Part shown: piece by piece, positions 54,256-64,000 of the stretch | How positions within the stretch are numbered: position 1 is the stretch's first letter | Layout of the letters: every line of letters begins with the position of its first letter | Origin: Mytilisepta virgata | Taxonomy: Eukaryota > Mollusca > Bivalvia > Mytilida > Mytilidae | Length of the DNA stretch: 64,000 bases | Assembly (NCBI GenBank): GCA_028015205.1 | Contig: CM051516.1 | Span: 59,586,230-59,650,229, forward strand | Direction: 5' to 3' | Notes under the pieces: model-generated | Told to the model about the DNA's origin: nothing | The model's input: only the letters and a program-made list of their open reading frames with translations | Database searches by the model: none | Translations under genes and position numbers: made by a program

Positions 54256-55690
54256 GCTCACCTGTCCTAAAAGGACATTTGAGCTTTTGCCATTACTTGG
54301 CGTCTGTCGTACGTCTGTTGTCTGTTGTCCGTCGTAAACTTTTTTGAAGATCTTCTTCTCTGAAACCACTGAACCAATTACGGACATACTAAGTCTGAAT
54401 GATCCTTAGGGTATCTAGAATAAAGTTTGTGTTTTTTTTTCTTGTCCGTCGAGAAACATGGCCGTCATGTATAAAAATAGAACATAGGGGGTAAACTGCA
54501 GTTTTTGGCTTATATCTCAAAAACTAAAGCATTTAGAGCAAAATTTGCATGGGGGTAAAAATGTTCATCAGGTCAAGATCTACCTGCTATGAAATTTTCA
54601 GATGAATCGGTCAACCCTTTATTTGATTATTGCCCCTGAATTGTTAATTTTAAGGAAATTTTGCAGTTTTATGTTTTTATCTTGAATATTATTATAGATA
54701 AAGACAAACTTTAAGCAACCAAAATGTTCAGCATAGTAAGATCTACAAATAAGTCAACATGACCAAAAACGTTATTAGGAGTTTTTGCCCTTTAAAGACA
54801 ATTTTTCACATTTTTTTGGTCATCTTTGTAAACTTATAAAAATCTTTTGCTGAAAGATCCTTGGGGTATCTAGTATAAATTTTGTGTTTTATTTTCTTGC
54901 CCATCGAGAGGCATGGCTGACCTGGCTAAAAATAGAACATAGTAGAAATAGCACTTTTTGACTCATAGCTCGAAAACTAAAGCAGTTAGGGTAAAACTGA
55001 CAACTGGTAAAAATGTTTATGACGTCAAGATCTACCTGTCATGAAATTTTCAGATGAATCGGTCAACCAATTTTTGGGTTATTGCCCCTGAATTCTTAAT
55101 TTTAAGGCAATTTTGCAGTATTATTATAGATAAAGACAAACTGTATACAGCAAAAATGTTCAGCAAAGTAAGATTTACAAGTCAACGTGACCAAAATTGT
55201 CAATTGACCCCTTATAGGAGTTTTTGCCCTTGAAAGATTTACATGTAAACAGAAAATAATGGTCGGACATTGTCACAGATGTTTAGGGCATTACTTGAAA
55301 TAAATTAAATGGTAGCTGTACAAGTAAAATAGAGCTTCAAGGGTCAAGGTCATTGAAAAATTCCATAGCAACTGATGAAAAAGTCCATAGCAACTGTTGA
55401 AAAAGTCCCTAGCAATCATATATTTGGTTCAGGACCCTACAATTTACCTTTTCAAGTCAAAATGGAAGGTCAAGAGAATGCTATTGAAAAAGTCCATAGC
55501 AACTGATGAAAAAGTCCCTAGCAACCATATCTATTTGGGTTCAGGATTCTAAATTTTTGCTGTACAGGTCAATATTAAGGAGAAAATTTTGACGGTATAC
55601 ATTAAATAGTAAAAATAATCATTGATGCAAGATCTAAAGGTACACAAAAGATAACAGTTGAGCGATTCAGGCTCTTGGGAACCTCTTGTT
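54256..55690 (+). repeat. Bivalve interspersed repeat 'TAGCTCACCT', copy 1
   Basis: It starts TAGCTCACCTGTCCTAAAAG with a small hairpin (CTCACCTGTCCTAAAAGGAC…GAGCTTTTG) and continues CACTTGGCGTCTGTCGT and CTGAAACCACTGAACCAAT. It ends GAGCGATTCAGGCTCTTGGG…CCTCTTGT. Internally, motifs such as ATTTTCAGATGAATCGGTCAACC and TTGCCCCTGAATT occur twice. This is a very common kind of repeat in bivalve genomes; its class is not clear to me. Confidence 0.7.
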
Positions 55691-57410
55691 ATTATTAATC
55701 AGAGATTTTAGCAATAACATTTCTGTGTTGACAGATTCAAAGTTCCCTTTCAAACTGAAAATTTTAATTTTGTTGAATTGATCTTACAACATAATCACAA
55801 ACTAAGAATTAAAAAAAAAATTCATTGTTGAATTAAGTATATCCTTCATGTACTCAATAATTTAATATTGTTTGCTGGCTGTATTTACTGATTTTTGTTA
55901 AATTTTCAAACTCTGAATTATTATCTTCCACTGCTGAAATGTCCCAAATATTTTACGACAGCTGATTTTCCAATTTTTGTGTACATTTCACTGATTTTTG
56001 CATCATATATGACATCACCACAAACAAATGTGATGTTTCAGAATATATGCAAGTTTTATTTCGGAAAGTCTGATCCGTGTTGACTTTTAGGACATACCTA
56101 CCGGTAATTGTTACTTTAAACATACAGAAAAGTAATAGTCCAGAGTTTTTCATCAAGAAATCAGATGTTGAAGTTTGTAAGACACAGTAGGTTGTTATTC
56201 TTTTATATATTAGAAAAAGTAATAGTAAAATATGAACACTGTAATAATTTGCTTTTATTGTGATTTTTATCTGATTATCTGTTATTTGTTAGTTATTAAA
56301 GTTGTAATAAGGTGCTATGAAAAATTGTTCACATCAAAAAGTTGAAAATTATTTTGTACATTTCATGTATACATTGTGATTGTTATTAACTTTATAGAAG
56401 TTAAGAAATTCTGCCAAAAATATATTAATGATCATTACTTTATTATTTCAAATGTCCAGATTGTGGTAGCTATGACAGTATTTTAATTATTATTGTTAAG
56501 AAATTTTGTATTCGCATGAAGTATGTCACTTTAATACATGTAATGCACACTCAGCTGATAAGTATTTTATTGAAAATCTCTTTTTTTATTTATAGAAAAA
56601 GATTATAGAAATGTGATATATTTGTCCTAGACAACATACACTTGACATCTTTGTCTCATTAGAACGCTAATGGGCTTGAAAAGTAGGTCAATATTACAAA
56701 AACCTATATTGTTTTTAGGGTGGGGCATCCGTGTCTTATAGACACATTTTATATTTAAAAATCTTATAAAATCATTGTTATTATTTAATGGTTTTTGAGA
56801 AATAAAACTTGTCTATGATAAAGCTATGTAAAATCAAGAGAGCATATTTTCCCACCCAATTTCCAATGGCTTATATCTCGAAAACAAGCACACGGACCTA
56901 TAATTTTTTTTCCCTTTTAGTTCCTTTATTAATCCACTATCAATATTTACAAGTGATATGAAAAGCTTGTTATTTTGAAATTGAGCAGCAGACATCCTTA
57001 AAATTATTATCATTATGTAATTACAAATTAGAACATATGGGAGCTTCAAAAGCATGAATATAACAAATCTAGTGACCACCTGTTTAAAAAACTAGGACAG
57101 ATGATTGAAGTGGCAGAGCATCATCTATTGTTGTTCTAAATCAAACATATGAAATGTCAAATTGATAATTTATTAAAAAAAAGAATACAGTATCATATCT
57201 ATCAATATCAATTCAGTACAAAATTTACTGTCTCAAAGAGATAATTGATATGACTATATCTTCTGAGGACATTAACTGTATGAACTTTTAGTCATTACAA
57301 AGAGATTTAAAATTTTTATAATTATTTTCGATATTACACAATTTTTTTTTGTCTTACCTTTATAAGTTTGGACATTTTCGATATTACACAAATATTTTTG
57401 TCTTACTTTT
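55691..57410. other. Non-coding AT-rich region; small tandem duplication before copy 2
   Basis: No gene is seen. At 57,328-57,410 a ~49-bp segment (TCGATATTACACAA…TTTTGTCTTAC) is present twice, separated by ATAAGTTTGGACATTT. The latter phrase reappears right after copy 3 of the interspersed repeat (60,148), so it may mark the insertion point of the composite. Confidence 0.5.
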
Positions 57411-58168
57411 TAGCTCACCTGGCCATAGGCCATGTGAGCTATTGCCATCACTTGGCGTCCGTCGTCGTCTGTAAACTTTTTCAAACGTTAACTCGTCCTA
57501 AACTACTAGACCGACTTCAACCTAACTTTGCAGAATTGTTCTTTAGGGCATCTGGAAAATTTCTATCGTTTAAAATTTTTGAAATGTCGAAAAACATGGC
57601 TGTCGTTACTATAAATAGAACATAGGGGTCCATCAGTAGTTTTCTGCAAATAACTTGAAAACGAAAGCAGATATCAAAATTTTGACATAGGGTCAAAATG
57701 TTCAGCACGATGAGATCTACCAGTGTGCAAATTTTTGTTACGATCTTACAACTGATGTAGGAGTTGTTGCCCTTTAAATGTCAAATTTGGCAATATTTCG
57801 TTTTTCAAGGCTATTATTATGAAAATGAGAAGAGATAGATAATCAATGTAAGAACAAAAGTTGCTCAGTTAATAAAGATCTATGAATGTTCAAAATTTCA
57901 GGTCAATCAGACATACCATGTTAGAGTTATTGTCCTTGAAAATGTCAATTTTGTTTGCAGATTTTCCCTTTTTGTGCAATTATTGTGAAAGGAGATAAAT
58001 AATCAATGTAAGAATAAAAGTTGTTCAGTTAATTAAGATCTATCACTGTGCCAATTTTCAGGTCAATCAGACAACCTATATTAGAGTTATTGCCCTTGGA
58101 AATTTAATTTTTTTCAGATTTTCACATATGTTCAAGTTTAGCATTTTTAATCAGGATGTTGTTTATTA
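57411..58168 (+). repeat. Bivalve interspersed repeat, copy 2 (3' end missing)
   Basis: It begins TAGCTCACCTGGCCATAGGC, TGTGAGCTATTGCC and CACTTGGCGTCCGTCGTCG. Within it, a ~155-bp unit with AGGTCAATCAGACA and AGAGTTATTGCCCTTG is repeated. It runs directly into copy 3, whose start interrupts or replaces its end. Confidence 0.7.
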
Positions 58169-60150
58169 GCTCACCTGACCCGAAGGGTCAAGTGAGCTTT
58201 TCTCATCACTTGGCGTCCGTCGTCCGTCGTCCGTCGTCCGTTAACTTTTACAAAAATCTTCTCCTCTGAAACTACTGGGCCAAATTGAACCAAACTTGGC
58301 CACAAGCATCATTAGGGTATCTAGTTTAAAAAATGTGTCCGATGACCCCGCCTGCCAACCAACATGGCCGACATGGCTAAAAATAGAACATAGGGGTAAA
58401 CTGCAGTTTTTGTCTTATATCTCAAAAACTAAAGCAATTAGGGCAAAACTGACATGGGGTAAAAATGTTCATCAGGTCAAGATCTACCTGTCGTGAAATT
58501 TTCAGATGAATCGGTCAACCCTTTGTTGGGTTATTGCCCCTGAATTGTTAATTTTTAGGAAATTTTGCAGTTTTAGGTTATTATCTTGAATATTATTATA
58601 GATAAAGACAAATTGTAAACAGCAAAAATGTTCAACAAAGTAAGATCTACAAATAAGTCAACATGACCAAAATCATTGATTGACCCCTTATAGGAGTTTT
58701 TGCCCTTTAAAGACGGCATCCAGCATAAACTTTCCTTTAAAGATCTTTTCCTCTCAAACCACTGGACCAATTGAGACCAAACTTTGGTGGAATGGTTCTT
58801 GGGTGGCCCCCTTCCAAAATTATGTCTGGCATCCCCGACTTCCAACCGAGATGGCTGCTGTTACTAAAAATAGAAAAAAAGGGGGGGGGGGTGACTTTCA
58901 AAAATCTTCTTATATGAAACTACAAGTCCAGTTGGAACCAAAGTTGGCAGTAATAGTTCTTAGGAGGTTCTCTTTCAGAAATATGTCCAATGACCCGGAC
59001 TGTTAACCAAGATGGCCGCCACAGCCGAACTTAGTTTAACATAGGGCCCTATGGGAAAATTCATTGAAAATCTTCTTGTCTTAAACCACTTGACCAATTG
59101 GAACCAGACTTGGCAGCAATGGTCCTTAGATGGTCCTCTTACAGAGGTGTGACTTATGACCCGGACTGTCAACCAAGATGGCCGCCACACCCGAACTTAG
59201 TTTAACATAGGGCCCAATAGGAAAATTCATTGAAAAATCTTCTTGTCTGAAACCACTTGACATATTGAAGCCAGACTTGGCGGCATTGGTCCTTAGGAGG
59301 TCCTTTTTCAGAAATATGTCCGATTTTGTGGACTGTGAACCAAGATGGCCGCCACAGCAGAACTTAGTTTAACACAGGATCCTATGGGAAATTCACTCAA
59401 AAATCTTCTCGTCTGAAACCACTAAGCCCATAAGAATTAGGCTTGGAAGCAATGGTCCTTACATGGTCCTCTTTCAGAATTTTGTGCGATGACCCAGACT
59501 GTCAACCAAGATGGCCGCCACACCCGAACTTAGTTTAACATAGGGCCCTGTAGGAAAATTCATTGAAAAATCTTCTTGTCTAAAACAACTTGACATATTG
59601 GAGCAGGACTTGGTGGCATTGGTCCTTAGGATGTCCTTTTTCAGAAATATGTTTGATTTCGTGGACTTTGAACCAAGATTGCTGCCACAGCAGAACTTAG
59701 TTTAACATAGGACCCTATGGGAAATTCACTAAAAAAACTTCTCGTCTGAAACCACTAAGCCAGTTAGAATTAGACTTGGCAGCATTGGTCCTTAGGAGGT
59801 CCTCTTTCAGAAATATGTCCGATCACCCGGATTGTCAACCAAGATGGCTGCCACACCAAACTTTGTTAAATATTGGACCCTATAGGAAAATTCATTTAAA
59901 AATCTTCTTGTCTGAAACCGCTTAGCCAGTTGGAACAAGACTTAGCAGAAATGGTCCTTAGATGGTTCTCTTTTAGAAATATATCCATTGACCTGGACTA
60001 AACCAATGACTGCCACAGCTGAAATTAGTTTAACATAGAATCCTATAGAGAAACAAGCCAAATTGACTGCAACACTTAAATTTTTAGGTCTGCTCAAGGT
60101 GAAAAGTTAAATGCAGGTGAGCGATACAGGCTCTTAAGAGCCTCTAGTTA
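58169..60150 (+). repeat. Bivalve interspersed repeat, copy 3, with internal tandem array
   Basis: The start is TTAGCTCACCTGACCCGAAG with the hairpin partner GGGTCAAGTGAGCT, then (CGTCGTC)n-like sequence. The end is GGTGAGCGATACAGGCTC…GAGCCTCTAGTT. Its first part resembles copy 1. From about 58,900 to 60,050 it contains six or seven units of 163-170 bp. Confidence 0.75.
58900..60050 (+). repeat. Tandem array of ~165-bp units with an AAGATGGC box
   Basis: Each unit runs: GAAACCACTTGAC…TTGGAACCAGACTTGGC…ATGGTCCTTAG…TTTCAGAAATATGTCC…ACCCGGACTGTCAACC, AAGATGGCCGCCACA, GAACTTAGTTTAACATAGG. The AAGATGGC (or AAGATTGC) box falls at 59,009, 59,179, 59,344, 59,508, 59,678 and 59,841, i.e. spacings of 163-170. 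The box is better conserved than its surroundings. Confidence 0.8.
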
Positions 60151-62695
60151 TAAGTTTGGACATTTTAAAAGAAAATGTACTTCATTTTCAACTTTATATT
60201 TACATAGAACTTTGGTCTGCAGAATTTTTTTACTATCAACCACATTCTATTTCTGAATTATGGAACTTATCCTTAATTTAGTAATTAATTATCTTTGATA
60301 AAAATTTCCTGTATTTTAAGTAATTTTTTGGGTAAACCTGTCCTTGTAGAGTCTATATGTATTGAGTTTATTATTTTGAACATGGTTTTAACATGGAAAC
60401 AAGAAAATCCTATGTCTTACAAAATAGTTATCGGCTGTTTTTTTTTAAATCCACCTTGTAGACAAACTGTGTGATAAAGAAATCCATTATTTTTGAAAAT
60501 ATGCATTACTTTGATTCAAAGTGTTGGAATTCTTTAATTTTCTTCCCAAAATTTCAAAGTATTCTTACAAGGATTTAAATCCTTGATTCTTATGATAAAA
60601 CATTTTTCTTTACATAAAGTTTTAAAAACATCTCTCAAGAAATACATAAACAGTTGTGGTGATCCAAGAAATGCCTTAAAATCAAACCAATTGATTGTTT
60701 TTTGTACTTTTATAAGTCATTACAGCATGGAATGTAATTATACATGTATAATTTGTTTATTATTTATTTATTGATATTTTTATGTGATTATTTCTTTTTT
60801 TACATATTTACTGTAGAACTGTGTATTACAGAAAAATCAATAAAAGTTATGTTATCTGTTGATTTATTTATTGTTCCACGCGGCAATGCTGAACGGTTAT
60901 ATGGAAATGTTGATTTCGTGACACACTTTGTAAGGGCTCTCACGTCTACATTTCTCAACAGATTTTAATTAAATTTATATAAAAGATTTATTTCAACATT
61001 CTTTAGGATGAGTTTGAAAAGCAGCACTGGCTGATTGATTTTCATACAGTTATTGCCCTTGAACACTTATAATATGGTAAAATTGTATTTTTAAGCGCTC
61101 TCATCTTTACATTACTGAATAGAATTTCCAATGGTTTAGACTAGAATTCTCTTGGACACGTTCGGAAAGAATCACTGAAGGATTATTTATATTAGAGTTA
61201 TTCCCCTTTGAATAGTAAAAATATGGGGAATTAATTTTGTAAGCACTGTGACGCCTACGTTTAGATTAGAATTCTCTCGGATCAGTTGGAAAAACAGCAC
61301 CGACGGATTAATTCTCTAAGAGTTATTCCCCTTTTAGATAGTGACAATATGGAAATTGACTTTGTAATAAACAACAAAATGGATAACAGGAAAGATCAAC
61401 AACGATATACCAATCAATCAAGGCAACCCGACTGACAGAAGTCCGGACAAAAAAATAACACAAAAGAGCACAAAATATCCTGGAAGACTCTCAGACCTTT
61501 ATATTGTTGGAAATGCACCTAGCAACCATATATTAAAGAAGTCAGGTAATTAAAATAGGAAACTTTAAATTTCAATTCACATTCCAACGGATTTAAAAAA
61601 AAAAATTATGTCAAAGGTTAGATCAGCATTGTATCGTACGGGTTCATTTCAGTAATTTTGGAACTTTCTGTCTTGTTATTTATGTTATTGACTTATTATC
61701 GGCGGGGGACATTGGCTATACTATAGAAATCTTGTTATTTTTGTAAATAGAAAATTGCACTGAATCGGTATTTTCTATGTCTATGTGGACTCTCTATTAT
61801 GCATCTCAATTTGGTGCATTATTTTGCATTAATCTAAGCTTTCTAAATTTATGTTTGAAAACCTTTCATCGATCATAGGAATTGAAAATATGAATGTTTG
61901 AAGAATGATTAATCTGATTGCCACCTGTGCTTACTTACATGTAAGTATCTTTAATCAGAAATTAATTTTACCATAAATCTTAAAAATTACTACAATGAGT
62001 TCATCGTGAAATCAGCATTGAAATTTTTTGACGACATATAAACCTGAATAACCGCTAAGCAACCAATATATCCTTTACAACTGGATATCATTGTATTAAA
62101 TTTCGATGATTTAATATATGCAATTTCTGAACAATTTCATCACAATGAAATGATATTTATTCGTTTTTCCATGGAGCAATTTTTATAAAACGACTTTAAA
62201 AAGGACATTCATTTATTTAAAAGTTGTAAATTTTAACCGTTGCTGTGAAGTCTGATGAATTAATTTTGTCGTATAAGAAATCGGAATAGTTCAAACCCAG
62301 TAACGAGCAGTAGTTTATTATACGCATTAACCCTATATCCGTTATTCTCTTTTTGGTGTATTGATAAAATACAGATTATCACATTAAAAAAGGTCTAACA
62401 AATGATATAATTATTTGATACACAGATCTGCATTACAATTTTATGTAATGTATTGCATTACTACATGACGTTATCTCTGTCTGCAAACCATTTTGGAGAT
62501 TTCATAAAAAAAAATAAGTTGCAGCCATCTGGTCTTAAATCTGAAAAAAGTGTTCCACCGACTATTCCGAAATACCTTCGACTACTCGTGTCTTGTCAGA
62601 GGTTCCGAGACGGCTTTAAATTGGTCCGAGATTCCCTTGAAATGAGACGCCAGATCTTAGAATTGACTGGGGTCGTGGGACATCGGCTGAGAACT
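60151..62695. other. Non-coding AT-rich region with diverged tandem repeats at 60,870-61,370
   Basis: No gene found; small open frames lack motifs. Between 60,870 and 61,370 three units of ~150-165 bp share TTTGTAAGSRCTCTSACG, TTAGATTAGAATTCTCTYGG-like and GAGTTATTCCCCTTT segments. The rest shows nothing. Confidence 0.5.
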
Positions 62696-62984
62696 CAGGG
62701 GCGTTTCCAGGATTTTTGAAAGGGGGGGGGGGGGGCGTATAATAAAACTTTGGCCGAGCAAATTTTTTGGACCTTTTTCAGCTAAAAAAACATAAAATAA
62801 TTAAGAAATGCACTAATGTAACGGTTCCTGACTTGGAGCATGTATATTTTAGACTGTATGTGTTTAATTAATGAATATGATAAATTGCCATATTCAATAA
62901 AATATTAAGCAGATTACGATAGTTTTTTTAAGGGGGGGGGGGGGGGGCGTACGCACATTACGCCCTCACCTGGACCCGCCCCTG
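62696..62984. mobile_element. hAT-like MITE (289 bp, 5-bp target duplication)
   Basis: Left end CAGGGGCGTTTCCAGG; right end, reverse-complemented, CAGGGGCGGGTCCAGG. It is flanked by GAACT on both sides (62,691-62,695; 62,985-62,989). Two G runs lie near the ends (~62,721 and ~62,932). CAGGGGCG ends are typical of hAT-type elements, some groups of which make 5-bp duplications. No coding. Confidence 0.75.
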
Positions 62985-63036
62985 GAACTTACACTCCATA
63001 TTCATGTATACAATTGGTATTCGGAGCACCTGAGTC

Positions 63037-63200
63037 TACCCCTGGTTTTTTTGGTGGGTTCCATGTTGTTCATATGTTTTTAGTTTTTAATTGTAGTGCA
63101 TGTATTGTTTTGGTCTTGTCTTCGTTGTTCTCCGGAGTTTGTCAGTTGTTACGATTTTTCTCTCCTTGGAATATCACTTTGGTATTTCTTGACTTTACTT
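63037..63200 (+). repeat. Possible 3' fragment of an abundant mussel repeat
   Basis: GTGGGTTCCATGTTGTTC, GTCTTGTCTTCGTTGTTC and CCTTGGAATATCACTTTGG resemble, from memory, the T/G-rich tail of a family very common in mussel sequence. Diverged. Recollection only. Confidence 0.3.
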
Positions 63201-63283
63201 AAAACAAAGTTTGTCAATGCTTTTCTAACTTCAAATTAGATGTCTGCCGAGATAACATGATATGCTTTGCTTTTGTGACAATC

Positions 63284-63578
63284 CAGGCCCCTACGCAAAC
63301 TTTTTTGGAAAGGGGGGTGGGTGAGAATTTTCCTCGGCCAGGAGTTTGGGGCAAGTGTAGATAAGATAACTATAAAACGAATGCGGGATGGACATTTCCG
63401 TGTATATTATATAGAGTGTTGATTTTTATCAGAACTTTAACGAAGACGTTATGAAGACAAGTGAGGTTATTACAATTTTTCAACCTGAATAGTCAATTAA
63501 AAAAAGGACTTTAATAGTGGTCAGTGGTTTTCACAGAGGGAAGAGGGGGTGGGGGACCCCCGTCTGTGTACGGGCCTG
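63284..63578. mobile_element. Second hAT-like MITE, diverged
   Basis: Left end CAGGCCCCTACGCAAAC and right end (reverse-complemented) CAGGCCCGTACACAGAC match at 14 of 17 positions. G-rich runs lie inside near both ends, as in the element at 62,696. Flanks CAATC and CATTC match at four of five bases. It may be an older relative of that element. Confidence 0.5.
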
Positions 63579-64000
63579 CATTCTGAATAATTATTTGCAA
63601 ATATTTTGTTCGTAAACCTTATATTGACTTCTATTGTCATGCAAGATAAAAATAGACGATACAAATACACTATCCATACCAAAGTTGATGTCAATGATTT
63701 AACAACAAAACTGATTGCATAAACACTATTCAGCAGAACTCTTTGCCATATGGAACCCAGCATATGATAACCGCTTAATAAAACACGTTTCAATTTTGTT
63801 AGTAAAGAAATTGTGTATGATTTGTATTGTGAAATATTTTAACAATGTGACGACACCTTATTACCTTTAAAAATGTACTTGATAGCCACCAAAACGACTT
63901 TTTATACAAACTATGACACGAAATCCACCCCCCCAAAAAAAGACAAAATAAAAACTGGTAAATCAAAAATCTTTTTTGAGACAAACTTCAGGGTATCTGT
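63579..64000. other. Window tail, nothing recognised
   Basis: AT-rich sequence without a convincing gene or repeat boundary. Small minus-strand open frames (63,521-63,793; 63,799-63,984) have no motif I know. Confidence 0.4.

Noticed and set aside
62453..62719. 88-codon plus-strand frame ending in the first hAT-like MITE
   Set aside because: The last codons come from the MITE end and no domain is visible; could be a real exon fragment but is unsupported.
1..64000. tRNA, rRNA, CRISPR array or bacterial-type operon
   Set aside because: None of the required signatures (tRNA A/B boxes with cloverleaf, regularly spaced identical repeats, Shine-Dalgarno-led gene strings) was seen.

Overview
The window is eukaryotic: AT-rich, intron-bearing and dense in transposons. 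It very probably comes from a marine bivalve, most likely a mussel (Mytilus-like). That is inferred from the protein families, the abundant 'TAGCTCACC…GTGAGC' interspersed repeats near 54-60 kb and the many non-LTR retroelements. No prokaryotic operon, CRISPR, rRNA or tRNA gene was seen.

Layout. 1-0.5 kb: truncated copy of a 2H-phosphoesterase gene beside a perfect-looking foldback, enclosed by 50-bp direct repeats. 1.3-14.5 kb: three decayed non-LTR retrotransposons, all on the minus strand and head to tail. 14.8-15.7 kb: an intact single-exon gene for a 2H-phosphoesterase-like protein. 16.9-31.8 kb: a multi-exon plus-strand gene for a secreted protein with an N-terminal-His LPMO/BIM1-like domain and a propeller-like C-terminal half. 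Its last five exons lie in a ~6 kb segment that is tandemly duplicated with every reading frame and splice site kept, so two alternative 3' modules may share one set of 5' exons. 33.2-43.8 kb: a Ty3/gypsy-class LTR retrotransposon (identical 608-bp LTRs) with integrase upstream of reverse transcriptase (Gmr1-like order). Its gag is split by a 4.5-kb nested element made of repeat-internal-repeat-internal-repeat units. 43.9-50.0 kb: a second LTR element (identical 196-bp LTRs, 4-bp target duplication) without any reverse transcriptase or integrase. 50.2-52.8 kb: a two-exon GSKIP gene with a Harbinger-like MITE in its intron. 53-64 kb: non-coding, with diverged tandem arrays, three copies of a bivalve interspersed repeat and two hAT-like MITEs.

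The most striking feature is the 6.0-kb LTR element at 43,917-49,960. Its Gag begins with a ComEA-like helix-hairpin-helix. A textbook -1 frameshift signal (TTTAAAC, 6-nt spacer, GGGACC/GGTCCC stem) leads into a second frame. That frame encodes an RNA 2'-phosphotransferase (Tpt1/KptA) domain with the Arg-His-Arg-Arg catalytic set apparently kept, then a retropepsin and an unrecognised C-terminal domain. The arrangement recalls the dUTPase that some retroviruses carry upstream of protease, but with an NAD-dependent RNA-repair enzyme. It would need polymerase and integrase supplied in trans.

Limits: everything is read by eye. Splice sites, repeat edges and families were not checked by search, transcript evidence or alignment.
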